Position numbers and translations under genes: made by a program. Of a stretch of DNA of 64,000 nt, positions 22,206 through 37,149 are shown piece after piece. The notes under the pieces were generated by a model. It did not search any database, was not told where the DNA came from, and was given only the letters and a program-made list of their open reading frames with translations. Source of the DNA: Diphasiastrum complanatum. Its lineage: Eukaryota; Streptophyta; Lycopodiopsida; Lycopodiales; Lycopodiaceae. Within the stretch, counting starts at the first letter, position 1. Every line of letters starts with the position of its first letter. The stretch spans positions 9,223,849-9,287,848 of the forward strand of contig CM055108.1 of NCBI GenBank assembly GCA_029204225.1. The letters are read 5' to 3'.

Positions 22206-22816
22206 TTCGACTAGTTACAAGTACTACAAAGGTACTCAAAAAAGGCTCTCCCTATTCTCTTTCTCAGAATTTACCCACAAGGCTACTCACTTGAATCTCA
22301 CAAAACTCAAGAATTAAGATCTATAATGATCTTAAATTCAAAAGGACTTGGGAATCAAAATTCTACACACACTATCCTCTTGGAAAAATTGAATTTGACT
22401 CTTGGAAGTGCCTATGACTTCCTATGGTGTTTAGAATGAATTTAGTCTCTCTCTAGAACTAAAAAACATAAGCCTTGAAACTCACTCTCAATGATTTAGA
22501 GGTTTATCAAGGATCTAACACCATTTCACATCAAATCTAGAATGAGTTGATTGAATTTTTACAAAACAAATCACTAGTTTCACTCTCACAATCTTGTTTG
22601 AAGCACAAACATTGAAAAATCAAATAGATATGGTATAGGTACAATTCCAGCAGCCTCTCACATGTGTGGGAAATACACTTGAACTTTCCATACTAATTTG
22701 TACTCCAAATCTTCAAGTAAACAATTGGTTAGACTTGCCCTCCTTCAAATTGATTTTAGCACCAATGCTTTGTACAAAATGAAGAGCTTTAGATCATTAT
22801 CAAAGATCTTAGACTT

Positions 22817-22829
22817 GGCTCTGATACCA
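22817..22829 (-). other. Copia primer-binding site (initiator tRNA-Met type)
   Basis: The minus strand reads TGGTATCAGAGCC, the usual plant copia primer-binding site. It directly abuts CA (plus-strand TG at 22830-22831), which marks the end of the 5' LTR extending rightward from 22830. Confidence 0.75.
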
Positions 22830-23339
22830 TGCCAAAAATCAGAATAAAGGACTCATTTTGATCTATAAAAGATCAATAAGAGTGATTGGCAACTTGGAAT
22901 GCTGATCAATCTTCAAACTAGCATCCAAAACTAGCTTTTACTTGACAATTTTCACACATCCAAGCAAGAACAGCCAAAGATAATGATCAAAGGCCTTCAC
23001 ACGTGTGAAGTACAACCACTGTACGGCCTGCTAACAAAAAATATGTTTACTTAACAAATCCTAGACATTCATTCACAAAGAACATGCATAGAGAGTTGAA
23101 ATCACCAAGATTGCTCTCAAATCAATGTTTTTCATCATTAACCTCCAAATGGATCCATCATGAATCAAGTACATAATTATCATAATCTGTCTCTCTAGGT
23201 TGCTTCCGCACATGTAGGACAACTCATTGTACTCATCCATATCTACTTTAGATAAGATCCCTCTAAATTTGCGACATCCTTGTAGCATGTACGGCTCGGT
23301 GTTTGGCTTTTGGTCTCTCGGGATTACCAACTTGATTTG
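22830..23339 (-). repeat. Probable copia 5' LTR, outer end undefined
   Basis: It begins with TG next to the primer-binding site. I could not find a matching LTR copy or target duplication, so the outer edge is uncertain. No gene. Confidence 0.4.
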
Positions 23340-23985
23340 CGTATTTTGCTTATTTTTCAAAAACTGTCCGATTTTTGTCGTTAGGGTTTCTGTAATTTTT
23401 CATTATTACCCACAGTTCCCGGTCTTGCTTTTTCCCGCTAAATTTTTTCTTTGACTGCTCTTTCCTTGAAGTTGACTTTTTCAACATTCATGACTAGTGC
23501 TCCCATGACAGCACGGTTTCCTTGAAAATGTACTAGGCAACATATACATTAGTAAAATCAACTTTGTACATGGTGGAATTTTAGCACGACTATGCCGACT
23601 ATTTTTACAACTGGCCAAAAAGCCGCAAAACATTGTTACAAGCCATTTCTAAGGCCACAAAGTTTTTTCTAGCCTCATTTAGGGTGGGCTGGGACCCACC
23701 AATTCTAAGTGGACCGAAAATTTTGGCTCGGTCTTTACAAAAATTGACCACAAAATATTTTTGACGATTTAAAAAAAAAGTCAAATTCTTACTTTTAAAC
23801 TGTGTCTAGCCACTTTAGGAGTAGGCAGGGGGCAGGGACCCAATTCTAGAGTCAACTTTGTGCCAATTTTTTCTAATAACTGGGTTTTACATGCTAGTGT
23901 TTTTCAATTTTGTGAATTTAAGCTTCAATATTAACCCGATTTTTCATGCGAAAATATTAGCTAACATTGGCGACTACCACTGGGT
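23340..23985 (+). repeat. Dispersed LTR-like block, third copy
   Basis: Colinear with 55940-56545 and the reverse of 90-690: shared GTCGTTAGGGTTT, CTAGCCTCATTTAGGG, GGCTCGGTCTT, AAACTGTGTCTAGCCACTTTA, ATTTTTC.TGCGAAAATAT.AGCTAACA. It is followed by TTGGCGACTACCACTGGG, reminiscent of leaders just after the LTR in some Ty3-type elements. Confidence 0.65.
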
Positions 23986-25409
23986 AGTATGGTCCCCATA
24001 CGGCGGATCCAGAATCTCTGGTTCAGATAATGATCTTCTTTGCTGGTACACCATAAGTGCGTGCCTTCGTTTGATTTGGTACTTTCATACCTGCAATACA
24101 ACACCTCGTGACCTAATTTGAAAATTTGTACCCACTCCCTTAGAAGGTTATTCCCTTTTTCAGAACCCTACAGTTTTGGCATGCAAAATGTGTTTCTCAA
24201 AAAACATGACAATATGGATGCATGCGCCAGGATATTGTGAGTGGGTGATGTGTATGCAATGATGTTTTAGTGTCCCAACACTGAAAACTGTCCAGACTGG
24301 TGATTACCAACTCTTTTTATAGACCTTCAACTTATGTTTTCTAAGAGCTGATTCGACGGGGAATAACCATCTATCCTCTCTGTACTGAATCTTCTCTCAA
24401 GCTCTATATATAGACAGTAGTCCATGTAGGACAACTTACTGTCCTAAGATCCAATATACAAGAATGGTAGGAAACATTGGTTTTCCACTAGTCTATGGAA
24501 TCAACTAAGAAAATCATCCTCACCTCTTATGGATGTGTGAGGCATCACTCGTCCTCACAAATTGGTTTGAGATCTGATAGAGATGGTTGAAGTATTTTTC
24601 TTCTTTTTTCTTACTTTTTTCTCAGTCTTTTTTCCTCTCTTTTTCTATTTTCTTTTCTTCTTTTTACTTTTTTGCCTTCTTAGAATTTCCCAACCTATTC
24701 ATTGGGCAATGGAGTCACTCCCCACCCCACTGTATTGTTTCTATTTCCACTTTTTCCTCTCTCAACCCCCCATCACATATGCGTCTATGCAAACATTCAT
24801 GCCCATAGGAGTTAGCAAATCGCCTATGTAGCTCAGAGTATATAAGTTTGCAATACATTTTGTTTGCATTCATTGCAGTCGTGGAGGATTGGGAGGAACC
24901 GGAATTACTACCACAATAAAGAACAATTTTGGAAAACCTACGTCATTTAGAACATGAGTAGAAAAAATCAGAATTGATTGTTGAACATTACCTCAATCCT
25001 TTTTAATTTGAGTTAAATTTCAAGGAACTGTCTTACATGTCAGGGTTAGCCTTTAAAAGGTCCGTCTGATGATAAATTTTTCAAAAAAAAATTTGTAACA
25101 ATTTTTTTTTTTTTTTGCATCAACTCTTTCAAATTGTTGGTTCCATAATTTTTGACGCTCCGCCGTCTCTCTTCCAATTCAACATATGAGTTATTGTGGA
25201 AATGAATGGATCCGAGAGGGAGAGATGGGTAGCGTGGCTGAGAATGAGTGAGATAGAGAGAGTGAGAATGAGTCGGGTAGCGCGGCTAAGAATGAGTGAG
25301 ATTGATTGAGAGAGAGAGGGGGGGTGTTTAGCATGTGTTGAGAGAGAGAGAGAGATGTAGAACAACGATTTACTAAGAGAGGGAGAGAGATAAGCTATAT
25401 GAGAGAGAG
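23986..25409. other. No recognisable gene
   Basis: T-rich and pyrimidine-rich tracts (24583-24690) and GAGAGA-rich segments (25230-25390). Frames here are low complexity. Confidence 0.5.
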
Positions 25410-25705
25410 AGACGAAGGTCTGTCCATCGCAATTAGAAAGCAATATGAAGTTTTGACCAGCACAAAAAGACACATGAAGTCTGACCAGCCTATTCAAAAA
25501 GAGAGGCTTATTCAAAAAGGGAGGTAGATGGTTGTCCAACGCAATTAGAAAGGGAGCTGAGTTTCAAATCAGTGTAATAAAAAATAGAGATGAATGTCTG
25601 ACTAGCGCATTCAGGAAGGAATATGGATGTCTGACCAACGCATTCAAAAGATAAATGGTTGTCCAAAACGCAAGCAAAGACAGTTGATTCTCTGTCCAGC
25701 GCAAC
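25410..25705 (+). repeat. Degenerate minisatellite, unit about 35-45 bp
   Basis: Variants of GTCTGACCAGCGCATTCA or TTGTCCAACGCAATTAGAAA, each followed by a purine-rich spacer, recur about eight times. On the minus strand this gives repeated C.GQTF-like peptides, a by-product of the repeat. Confidence 0.55.
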
Positions 25706-26679
25706 AGACCAGTAAAAGATGTATAAGTAGGAATGCAGATAGATATCCATGAATAGATTCTTCACCTTTCACCTTATCATACTCAGACAGATCTACATGA
25801 ACAAATTCTTCACCTTATGAAATAACCTATGTAGAATTTGAGTCACGTTTTGCATTGTCATCAATTTCTGATCACTAAGAGAGGGAGAGAAGGTGGACAC
25901 ACTTTTGTAAATGTTGTACGTTGATGTGGGTAAACGCTGTTGTAGATGCTTCAACAACACCAAAAACTCTTGTTTTGACAGCTCCAAACTCACACTTCAA
26001 CACCTCTAAGAAACTCACTCTAGAAAAATGCCCTAAAGCTAGAAAAGAAGCACAGATGATAGACAAATTTTGATCTGATGCTCAGTCTAGTCTCAAAAGT
26101 AAACTTCTATTTGATTACATGCGCATATTTTGATTTGGTCCCATATGATCACTTACCCTCACGGCTCCAGATCGAATGGAACCACAAAAGACAGCTACGT
26201 CCTCCTGCATGATCCATCAACAGTAGAAACCAATTATCATAAAAAGATCACACAATAATTAACACAACTCACCTCACAAATAACTGCAAAAAAATCCCAT
26301 GCATCATCCAACAACCTCACAGCCACCTCCACCAACTACAATTTGCAAAATCCACCTCCTGAAGTGAGTTGCCAAGGCTTGTGGCGCTCTAAAACCAGAC
26401 ACAAACCAGTTCAACGATCAACAGATCATCAAACCAATGACATACAAAAGCAAATTATACACATGAATATTGGGGCAGCACCTTCCTCTATTGGGGCATC
26501 AGGCAATGAATGATCTAGGTTGATGACCATCGATGGAGAGGAGTTAGCAAGCTACAAGAAGATCAGCAATGGCATCAGACTAGAGCATAGGTACTGGAAA
26601 AGACACCCTCTTGGACCAACGCTGTTTGGATCAGATGCCTTGAAGTGCGCCCTCCTAGATCATCGCTGCCTGGAGAGCC

Positions 26680-26683
<4 letters not shown>
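25706..26683. other. No recognisable gene
   Basis: Short frames on both strands without domains. Confidence 0.5.
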
Positions 26684-26744
<61 letters not shown>

Positions 26745-26757
26745 GGGATTTGAAATA

Positions 26758-26809
<52 letters not shown>
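26684..26809 (-). repeat. Compound (GA)n-G11-(GT)n microsatellite
   Basis: About 26 GA units, a run of G, a short spacer and about 24 GT units. It is the reverse-complement arrangement of the other two compound tracts in the spacer. Confidence 0.97.
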
Positions 26810-26811
<2 letters not shown>

Positions 26812-27002
26812 CGCCCAAAAAAACACAAAAAAGGCTTGTATGTGTAATTTTTTACACACATTTTCTTTCAAACGTTTTTTTGCTCTTTTCTTTGCAAATG
26901 AGTGACGTTTTTTGCGAGTAGAGCGTGACAATTTCGGCGGCACTACGTGACATTTTTTACGGCAAAGACACACACTCTCTCTCTAAAATAGTTTTATACT
27001 AT

Positions 27003-27170
27003 ATAGATAATCATGGGGAGGAGGGCCATGCATCCTCCTCCCCATACATGCATCCTCTTTTTTTGAATTTTTAGTTCATAAAAAGTGCATGCATGGGTGA
27101 GGGGAGGAGCATGCATGGTACACCCATACACATGCGGAAAACTGTACATAAGTTTATATATATATATAGA
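27003..27170 (-). repeat. Helitron 5'-end region shared by three elements
   Basis: Read on the minus strand it aligns with 31909-32080 and 38768-38930 (TATATAAACTTATGTACAG, GTGTATGGGTG, CTCCTCCCCTCACCCATGCATG). Confidence 0.7.
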
Positions 27171-27574
27171 TATATCCAAAAGAAAAAAAAACTACACTAT
27201 AGAGTACTACGCTTCGTTAGATGCACTATGGCCATCACCACCCATAGATGCCACATGCTCTAGACCTGTGCCTTCCTAATTCAATACAAACGAAAAAAAA
27301 CGATAATAATAAGTTTTTGGCCAACGATCAATCTACCGATTTAAATAAATTTGATGGATACAATGAAGAACATAGAGCTCACTATGGGGTGCATGTCAGG
27401 GACAAATTAGCATCGATGGTCAGGTAATTAAAAAATTCATTTGTGACTAGGGACATAAAAATTTGACAATATAAAACGAATGTTATACTTTGTTTGTAAT
27501 TTATTTGTTTAAAGTTTATTTTGTAGGTGGAACACCTCAAAAGAAATCAAATGGAGTGAGGTGCATTAAAAAAC
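27171..27574. other. AT-rich DNA upstream of the CACTA exons
   Basis: No definite coding; it may contain decayed upstream exons of the CACTA gene. Confidence 0.35.
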
Positions 27575-27917
27575 AGAAATGATTGAAACAGTGTGCTTGC
27601 TAGAAAGAGATTTTTCAACTTCTTGCATGGATATACAAGTTCATCTTCTCATGCATTTGGTTGAAGAAATTTCTATTGCTAGGCCCGTGCACACTAGATG
27701 GATGTTCTACCTTGAGCGTTTTATGAAAGTTCTAAAATACTTTGCGAGACAAAAGACAAGGCTAGAAGGCAGCATCACAGAAGGTGGGCTAGTTCAAGAA
27801 TCATTGTTTTACATCACAGAATATATCTCGCAAATACACCCTAGCGCACCAAGGTTATGGCATAATGAAAGGATGGACGTGTTAAAGGTGAATTACCACA
27901 AGGAAAAGGCATCGTAA
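27575..27917 (+). pseudogene. CACTA (En/Spm) transposon exon with DUF4218 domain
   Basis: CLLERDFSTSCMDIQVHLLM, then HLVEEISIARPVHTRWMFYL and YFARQKTRLEGSITEGGLVQ match the DUF4218 signature (FPPSFFDIMVHL...EAxxxGPVxxRWMYPxER...KxRxEGSIAEGY). In CACTA TNP2-type proteins this domain follows the Transposase_21 domain, which is not visible upstream. The DUF4216 piece follows at 28340, in the expected order. Confidence 0.75.
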
Positions 27918-28339
27918 AAAAGATGATAACACTACTACGCGAAAAAATTGGAACGTTCATTTTGTGGAACAATGGACAAGTGGATTTCAAAGTACGAAGA
28001 AGACAAAAAGGAGAGAAGTGTGGCCTTGAGATGCAGAAAACAAAAGTGTTGGTATACAAGGAGGAGCGAGATGGTGACTCACCAAATGCATGAGAATGAC
28101 GAACTGTTAGAACAATTACCTTCTCAATGCACATGTGAATGGATTTATGATACTCTTGAATAAACAACAAAAAATGGTGAACACGTGACATAACTAGAGT
28201 GGGAATTTGCTCGCACTTGTTCATGACAGGTGAGTAATGTTTTGATTTGAAAGGGGTGATATGAAATTGTTTATTCTAGATCTACATCCTTAACCCTAAA
28301 ATTTTCAACCTATGTTGTGCTAAATGTTTATGTTATGTT

Positions 28340-28930
28340 GTGCTAGTACAAGGAATACAACGCCATGTGGGCCTATGGATATCATTTTTGTGTTCAGCTC
28401 ATTGATGCCAAAAGATGCACGTTTGATTGTGGCATAGTGGCAAACTTTAAGCAAGAGAGTCGATCTAGTGAAAATGACACAAACATCATTTCAAGTGACC
28501 TAAAAGTAAACTATCATCGAAACAATGCCATAGTTAGAAAGGATGTGTTTGCAATCGACTCGACAAAAGTAATACCCATGAACTCATATGACACGTTCGT
28601 TTTGCCACGACATTGTGAACATGTGGTAAAGACCTTGCAAATTGCACTCTATTTTACATGACTTTTTAATTTGATCACTTTGAATTCAAATTCATGTCAC
28701 ATTTTGCATTGATTTTATTTTTCTATTGTAGATTATATTTCATCTCGATCGATTGGTCCCTCAGTGGCTATATGTCGTCCAACTCAACACAAGAAACGAC
28801 GTATATATGAAGATAGAGATATTGCATCAGATATGCCAAATGACTTGTATGAGGAGTCAGAAATCAAGCCACAAGTCCATTTGATGCTAAAATCATTGAA
28901 GAAGAAACTGCAAACAAAAATATAAATGTA
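28340..28930 (+). pseudogene. CACTA transposon DUF4216-region exons
   Basis: GYHFCVQLIDAKRCTFDCGI, then FKQESRSSENDTN and FVLPRHCEHVVKT fit the DUF4216 region that ends CACTA TNP2 proteins. After an intron with TTGTAG at 28730, IIFHLDRLVPQWLYVVQLNT continues in the expected 'vFyldd...W.vVv..npRd' style. Frameshifts break it. The expected segment between SSDL and the C-terminal part is shortened. Confidence 0.55.
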
Positions 28931-29252
28931 GAAAAACAAAGGTGTCGATCCAGCCCTTGTGGATGTGGCAGAAGTGGACAATTACATCGAGGAGTTGAAG
29001 AATCAGCAAACAGAAATGTGCAGGAATGCCGTATAACCACCCACCTCACTATTATGCATCATATACTATACACAGTATGTTGAGCATCTGCTACAAGTTC
29101 AGTTTTCCATGCATACAAGCATATGATAAGCCTATAATGGCCTCAAAAAAACCTCGAGTATGACACACTTTGTATTGTTTCTTTGTCAGGGCCCCCAAAA
29201 GCTCTAGACGAGGACGAAACGGGATTCCTTGACCAATTGGAGATGCGATTGG

Positions 29253-29256
<4 letters not shown>
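28931..29256. other. No recognisable gene
   Basis: Tail of the CACTA region (an IEELKNQQTE frame at about 28985) and then non-coding. Confidence 0.4.

Positions 29257-29291
<35 letters not shown>
29257..29291 (+). repeat. (CA)n microsatellite
   Basis: About 17 CA units. Confidence 0.95.
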
Positions 29292-29293
<2 letters not shown>

Positions 29294-31266
29294 TCTTGAC
29301 GATGGTAATAGCTGTAATATATAAGGAGTTTCAAATCAGTCTAGGCGGGTGTTATAAAGCTTTGAAGATTTTTTTACTAGATCTATGGTTTTCAAGAACT
29401 TAGATGGAAGAAATTTATACAACAAAACTCTATTGTCTGATTTTATGGCGTATGAAGTAAGATATGATATTGTCTGATTCTATAAAGTTCTACACAGAAG
29501 GTTTCAAACAGGTGACGTCATAGGTACGTTGAGTACGAGGGTGTGTGTGTGTGTGTCTCGACGCGTACTATTGTAGGCCGTATCATTTTCTGAGTTGAGT
29601 TCTACGGCCAACCATGTTGAGAAGGGTGAAATAAGCCCTAAATTCAAATTTAATTCGTTTTAGAAAATCTAGCTTAGAGCAAGAGGTCTAAGAACATGGG
29701 AAGCGATAAAGATAGACTCAGTTAGGTAGTAATGTCACCCTTTGCTCTTTCCCATCTGCACAAGTTTCTCTCATCATCCATGTTTTGTTGTTGTTTCTTG
29801 CATTTGAATGATTTGGATAAATGGCTTGCATCCTTGGGCAAGATCAAAATGGCCAAATAGAGGGAACAGTTAAAATCTCCAAAGAAAAGAAAAAACCCAT
29901 ACCCTCCTCCTCCCTCTCTCTCTACACATCTGAAAGAGGGCGATGTCCACCCACACCCCTCCCTCGCTCTCTATGTATGTCTTTCAATCAACTGAGAAAA
30001 ACACAAAATCTGACCTGATCAAAGCGAAAAATCAATGAGAATTTTTGTGTGTGGAGTTGATGACTAGGAAATGAACTGAAGCGACATTGTGGATCGTTGA
30101 TGAGTGGCATGGATCATAAGAGTTATTAGCGCCTACATTCTGAGGGCTCTGGTGCTGCTCTAGCCTTGCCCGAAGATGGAAAGGTATGCCTAATTCAGAT
30201 GAAACAAAATTTTTGTCTTAGCTACATTTTTGAGAGTTTCGTAGGACAAGCCCTCACTTTCTGACTTTTTGCAAATCATAGCCATGGACATCAATTGGAA
30301 GAATTTTGAGTTTGGTTATTCCTTTATAGAATAAGCTAAAGAATTTTGAGCTTTATTGCATCAGTTTGTTTTGAGGAGAGTGCAATAGTAGAATCTCATC
30401 TCAATTTGGTGTCTTTCATCGCTGGTGCTTCATTTCGGCCCAACGGTGTATGTGTTGTCTTTCTTAATCCATAGCGCATCTATCGCATCGTAGTGTGTAG
30501 TCACCAACTCGAGACATTTGAAGTCCTAGAGCCTCCATACCTCGAATCTCTAAATGCAAGCCCTAGAACAGGCTTGCAATTATACTCTCATCATGTCAAC
30601 CCTTCTATTGTTACTTCCATTTTGTCAATAGATTAAAACATATTAGTGGAAACAACAGTGTTAGTTCTAAGATTGGACCATCCAGCATTTCATTGTGAGG
30701 GAGCTAGAAGGGCTTGCCAGCCTTTTCTTTTCTATGAGCTTGGTCTCTTTGGAATATGCAAAAGGATCTACACACCCGATTTCCACTTTGTATCTGACAA
30801 GCACCTGTCATTGTAGCCCTTATATAGCTTGCAAGTGTAAACTTAAGGTTCTAGCCCTTTATCCTGCCAGAACACTCTGAGTCTGGCATCAAGTGTATAT
30901 ATCTTTTGGTTTTAAGTTATCATGTATTTGTTATTAGAAGCTTAACTTCAGCCCCAGCCTTGATTTCAGTTTCAGATTGGCATTGTAAACATGTGCTACA
31001 GTTGCCTTTAACCCTACTCACAAAGTCTTCGGATTAGTTGTGTGGCAAGCATAACTCAGTATAAAGTCTCAAAGATATAGTAAGTCTTTCTATTATATCT
31101 TTTAATTTTGTAGGAGCACCATTCATAAAGTAAGTCAATGGATTGTGGCCATGCTTTTTGCAAGCTCAGAATTTTCATTCTAAGAAAATACTTGACCCCT
31201 ACTGAAATTTGGATTTAGGGTTTAAGGTTTAGGGTGCTTCAAGAACTTTGGATTCAACACATTCTA

Positions 31267-31271
<5 letters not shown>
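29292..31271. other. No recognisable gene
   Basis: Only short frames; some pyrimidine-rich leader-like sequence at 29890-29990. Nothing supported. Confidence 0.5.

Positions 31272-31332
<61 letters not shown>
31272..31332 (+). repeat. (GA)n microsatellite
   Basis: About 30 GA units, followed by a C-rich stretch with two copies of TTAAACATAGACAACCATTT (31510, 31541). Confidence 0.95.
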
Positions 31333-31336
<4 letters not shown>

Positions 31337-31689
31337 GGGGTTAGAAAATTGGCATAATCAAAGAGGGAAACCGACATTTTCTCAAAACAAAAATGAAAAA
31401 ATGGAAAACCTCTTAAACACACCCCCTCTTCAACACACACACAATGTACCCTCAACACACATCCCATAAATACACAGTCATTTTTTAAACACCCCCCCTC
31501 CCCCCCCCTTAAACATAGACAACCATTTTTTAAACCCCCCTTAAACATAGACAACCATTTTTTAAACACACAAATTTAGTTTGTTGAAGCGATTGTTGGA
31601 TAGCATGGTGTACATCCTGGTAGTCATCGACCAGTGGCCACCACCCAAACCATTGGTCGCCCGTCAACTTCCGACCATTTCAGACCGTA

Positions 31690-31908
31690 CTAGGACCGCC
31701 CGTCACCCAGATCACGTCGGCTGCCCATCAACGACGGGACCCACTAGATCGTCGGTCGTCATTGCCTGTCAACGACGGACCCACTAGATCATCGGCCGCC
31801 ACCTAGATCGGAAATCATCGTCTGTCAACGACATACTGAATTTTCAAATCATCGGCCGTCACCTAGATCGGCCGCCATTGCCCGTCAACGACGGGCACTC
31901 ACAACTAG
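31690..31908 (+). mobile_element. Helitron 3' end preceded by a tandem array of degenerate 3' ends
   Basis: The final unit is CGGCCGCCATTG, a perfect hairpin GCCCGTC-AAC-GACGGGC, ACTCACAA and CTAG (31905-31908). Upstream, similar units end in CAACGACGGGACCCACTAG (CTAG at 31744) and CAACGACGGACCCACTAG (CTAG at 31784), with a further partial unit at about 31821. The element's 5' end was not found, so its extent leftward is unknown. Confidence 0.6.
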
Positions 31909-32084
31909 TCTATATATATATTTAAACTTATGTACAGTTTTGCGCATGTGTATGGGTGCACCCATGCATCCTCCTCCCCTCACCCATGCATGAGCTTTTT
32001 CTAACATAAAAAACTTGAAAGGAAAATGCATGTATGGAGAAAGGCATGCATGGCCCTCCTCCCCATGCATGCATGTAATGGGCC

Positions 32085-32677
32085 CACAGCCCACCCGAAA
32101 TTCAAATTACCCTCCAACCTCCTTACTCCTCCTCCTCCATGGATGCTCCTCATCGATCTTCGCCCACCTCCTTCCTCACCCTCCATCTCTCAATTCACCA
32201 TTTCTCCTTCATTTCTTCTTCCTCTCTTCTAATCTATTCCGTCTTTCATTCTTCCATACCAGCTAGGGAGCGAGGGTTTCTTCATTCTTCCATAGTAGCG
32301 AGCGAGGAAATGGAAAGGTAGAGCAAAGAAGTGAACAAAGAAGAGAATATGCAAAGAAGTCATGCTTGCCGATCATGCTGTTGGTTGGGGTCCTGGATGG
32401 GTCTGAAGAGGGAAGACGACGCCATCTTGCTAACTTGGAAGGCCCACAATGTCGTTTTTGCATGGCGAAAGTAGCTTTTCATATAGGTCTTTTGAACACA
32501 TGGAGACGAAATGGATGGAGGCCGGCATATCCAAGGTAAAAAATGTTTTCTTCAGACGAGAAAGCTTTAAATTCGCTTTAGATTGCATGAAACAATGTCC
32601 CACTTTAAAACAGAAAACTTGAAATCTTTTGGTTTGTACTGAATGCAAGCAATGGTGCTTTGGATTCATGTAAGCAG
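32085..32677. other. Sequence between the Helitron 5' end and the Lhcb3 exon
   Basis: Contains a pyrimidine-rich tract (32100-32260). No transit-peptide exon for the light-harvesting gene is recognisable here. Confidence 0.4.
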
Positions 32678-33388
32678 GGGTCAGATTACTGGTATGGACC
32701 AGATTGTCCAAAGTTTCAAGCCCGTTCTCTGCCCACACTGCATCCTATCTGACGGGCAAGTTCCTTGGAGACTATGGATGGGACACAGCGGGCCTCTCTG
32801 CTGGCCCAGAATCTTTCGCACAAAGTCATGCTCTTGAGGTAGTACCGCCATTTTATCTCAACTTCTTTATGATAACAGAAAAGTTTCTCGGAGCATGCTG
32901 ACGGATTTGCCCTTGCTTTGCAGTTGATCCACGGGCGATGGGCCATGTTGGGAGCTCTGGGCATGATTTTTCCCGAGGTGTTGGAAAAATTTGTGAGCAT
33001 GGACTTCAAAGAGCCTGTCTGGTTCAAAGCTAGAGCGCAGATCTTCACAGAAGGTGGGTTGGACTACATGGGCAACCCCAGCCTGGTGCATGCCCATAGC
33101 ATTCTCGCTGTGTGGGCTGTACAGGTGGTGCTGATGAGCGCCGTGAAGGGCTACTGCATCAATGACCTGCCAGGAGATCTCTACCCAGGAGGCAAATACT
33201 TCGACCCTCTTGGGCTTGCAGACGATCCAGACACTTTTGCAGACTTGAAGGTGAAGGAGATCAAGAATGGCAGGTTGGCTATGTTTTCAGTGTTCGGATT
33301 CTTTGTGCAGGCCATCGTGACAGGCAAAGGGCCTCTGGAAAATATCTTTGATCATCCAACCCTGGTTCCTATTGCTAACAATGCCTAG
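32678..33388 (+). pseudogene. Lhcb3-like: Light-harvesting chlorophyll a/b-binding protein, Lhcb3-type, 5'-truncated and disabled
   Basis: Exon 1 (32678-32838) begins SDYWYGPD, is out of frame after FQ, then reads [20 protein letters not shown]. Intron 32839-32923 (GT-AG, 85 bp). Exon 2 (32924-33388) has the helix B to C region with [60 protein letters not shown] and [30 protein letters not shown] and [17 protein letters not shown] favour Lhcb3 over Lhcb1/2. An intact protein would bind chlorophyll in the trimeric antenna of photosystem II. Lesions: no start or transit peptide, a one-base deletion near 32716, and TAG at 33386 where the family has Trp; AYAT follows in frame. Intron retention shows a DNA-level copy and not a retrocopy. 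Confidence 0.85.
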
Positions 33389-36212
<2,824 letters not shown>

Positions 36213-36464
36213 CCATAAACACGCACATGGCACACACACACATACACACACTTTCAGCTCATCAAACAGCAGCAGAAAAAGAAAATCATATAGTACCAAA
36301 AAAACTAAAGGCTAAAAGTTTTCTTAGTGCTAGATCTGTGAGCCTTCATAATCGACATGAAGGTGTCTTGCATTAAAGCTGAGAAGTATGTCTGATGTCA
36401 ATATATTATCACATCAGTGATCTATTTAATAATCATGTATTGAAATTATCTCATATTTGGATCT

Positions 36465-36960
36465 CAACCCGACCTGACCCGACCCAACCAAGGGTCAGAA
36501 AATTTCGACCCGACTTGACCAAGGGTCAGAAAATTTCGACCCAACCCGACCCGACCAACGGTTGAAAAAATTTCGACCCGACTCGACCCGACCAAGGTGT
36601 CGAAAAATTTTGACCCGACCCGACCCGAGCAAGGGTCAGAATTTTTACCATTGGGTGGGAAAATGTTGACCCGAACTGACCTGACCAAGGGTCGGAAAAT
36701 TTCGACCCGAAACGACCAAGGGAGGTAAAATCTGTTTTTAACAAGCATGCCATTGGGTCGGATTTTTTTCCATTGGGTCAGAGTTTTACCATTAGGGTCG
36801 TATTTTTTTGACAAGGATAATCAGGGTCGAAAAAATCAGACCCGATTCGACTCGGCCAAGGATTTTTGACAAAGATGATCAGGGTCGAAAAAGTCAGACC
36901 CAACCTCTTTTATAAGAGTTACAGTGGGTCGAAAAAAGCTTGGGTCGAAAATATCCGATA
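36465..36960 (-). repeat. Degenerate minisatellite of GACCCGACC / AAGGGTCGGAAAATTTCGAC units
   Basis: Variants of 'TTTCGACCCGACCCGACCAAGGGTC' with periods of about 30-50 bp, about ten copies, decaying rightward into GGGTCGAAAAA-type repeats. Frames across it are artefacts. Confidence 0.8.
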
Positions 36961-37149
36961 CTGGGATACCCAAAATCAGAATTTTTCGATACGAGATCGA
37001 CTCCAAAAATTTGTACACTTTCGATCCCTCTCACGAACTGTTTTTCTTTTGTATTTATTTAAGTTTCGCTAATTTTTTTCTTGCACATGGCCAACGATGA
37101 TGGAGTCGGCATCGGCAGAGCGATGATGGAGTTAGCGATTTTTTGTGGA

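Noticed and set aside
27003-27179. GGGGAGGAG / CTCCTCCCC stretch as an independent MITE
   Set aside because: The same sequence forms the 5' 165 bp of three Helitron-like elements, so it is treated as part of those.
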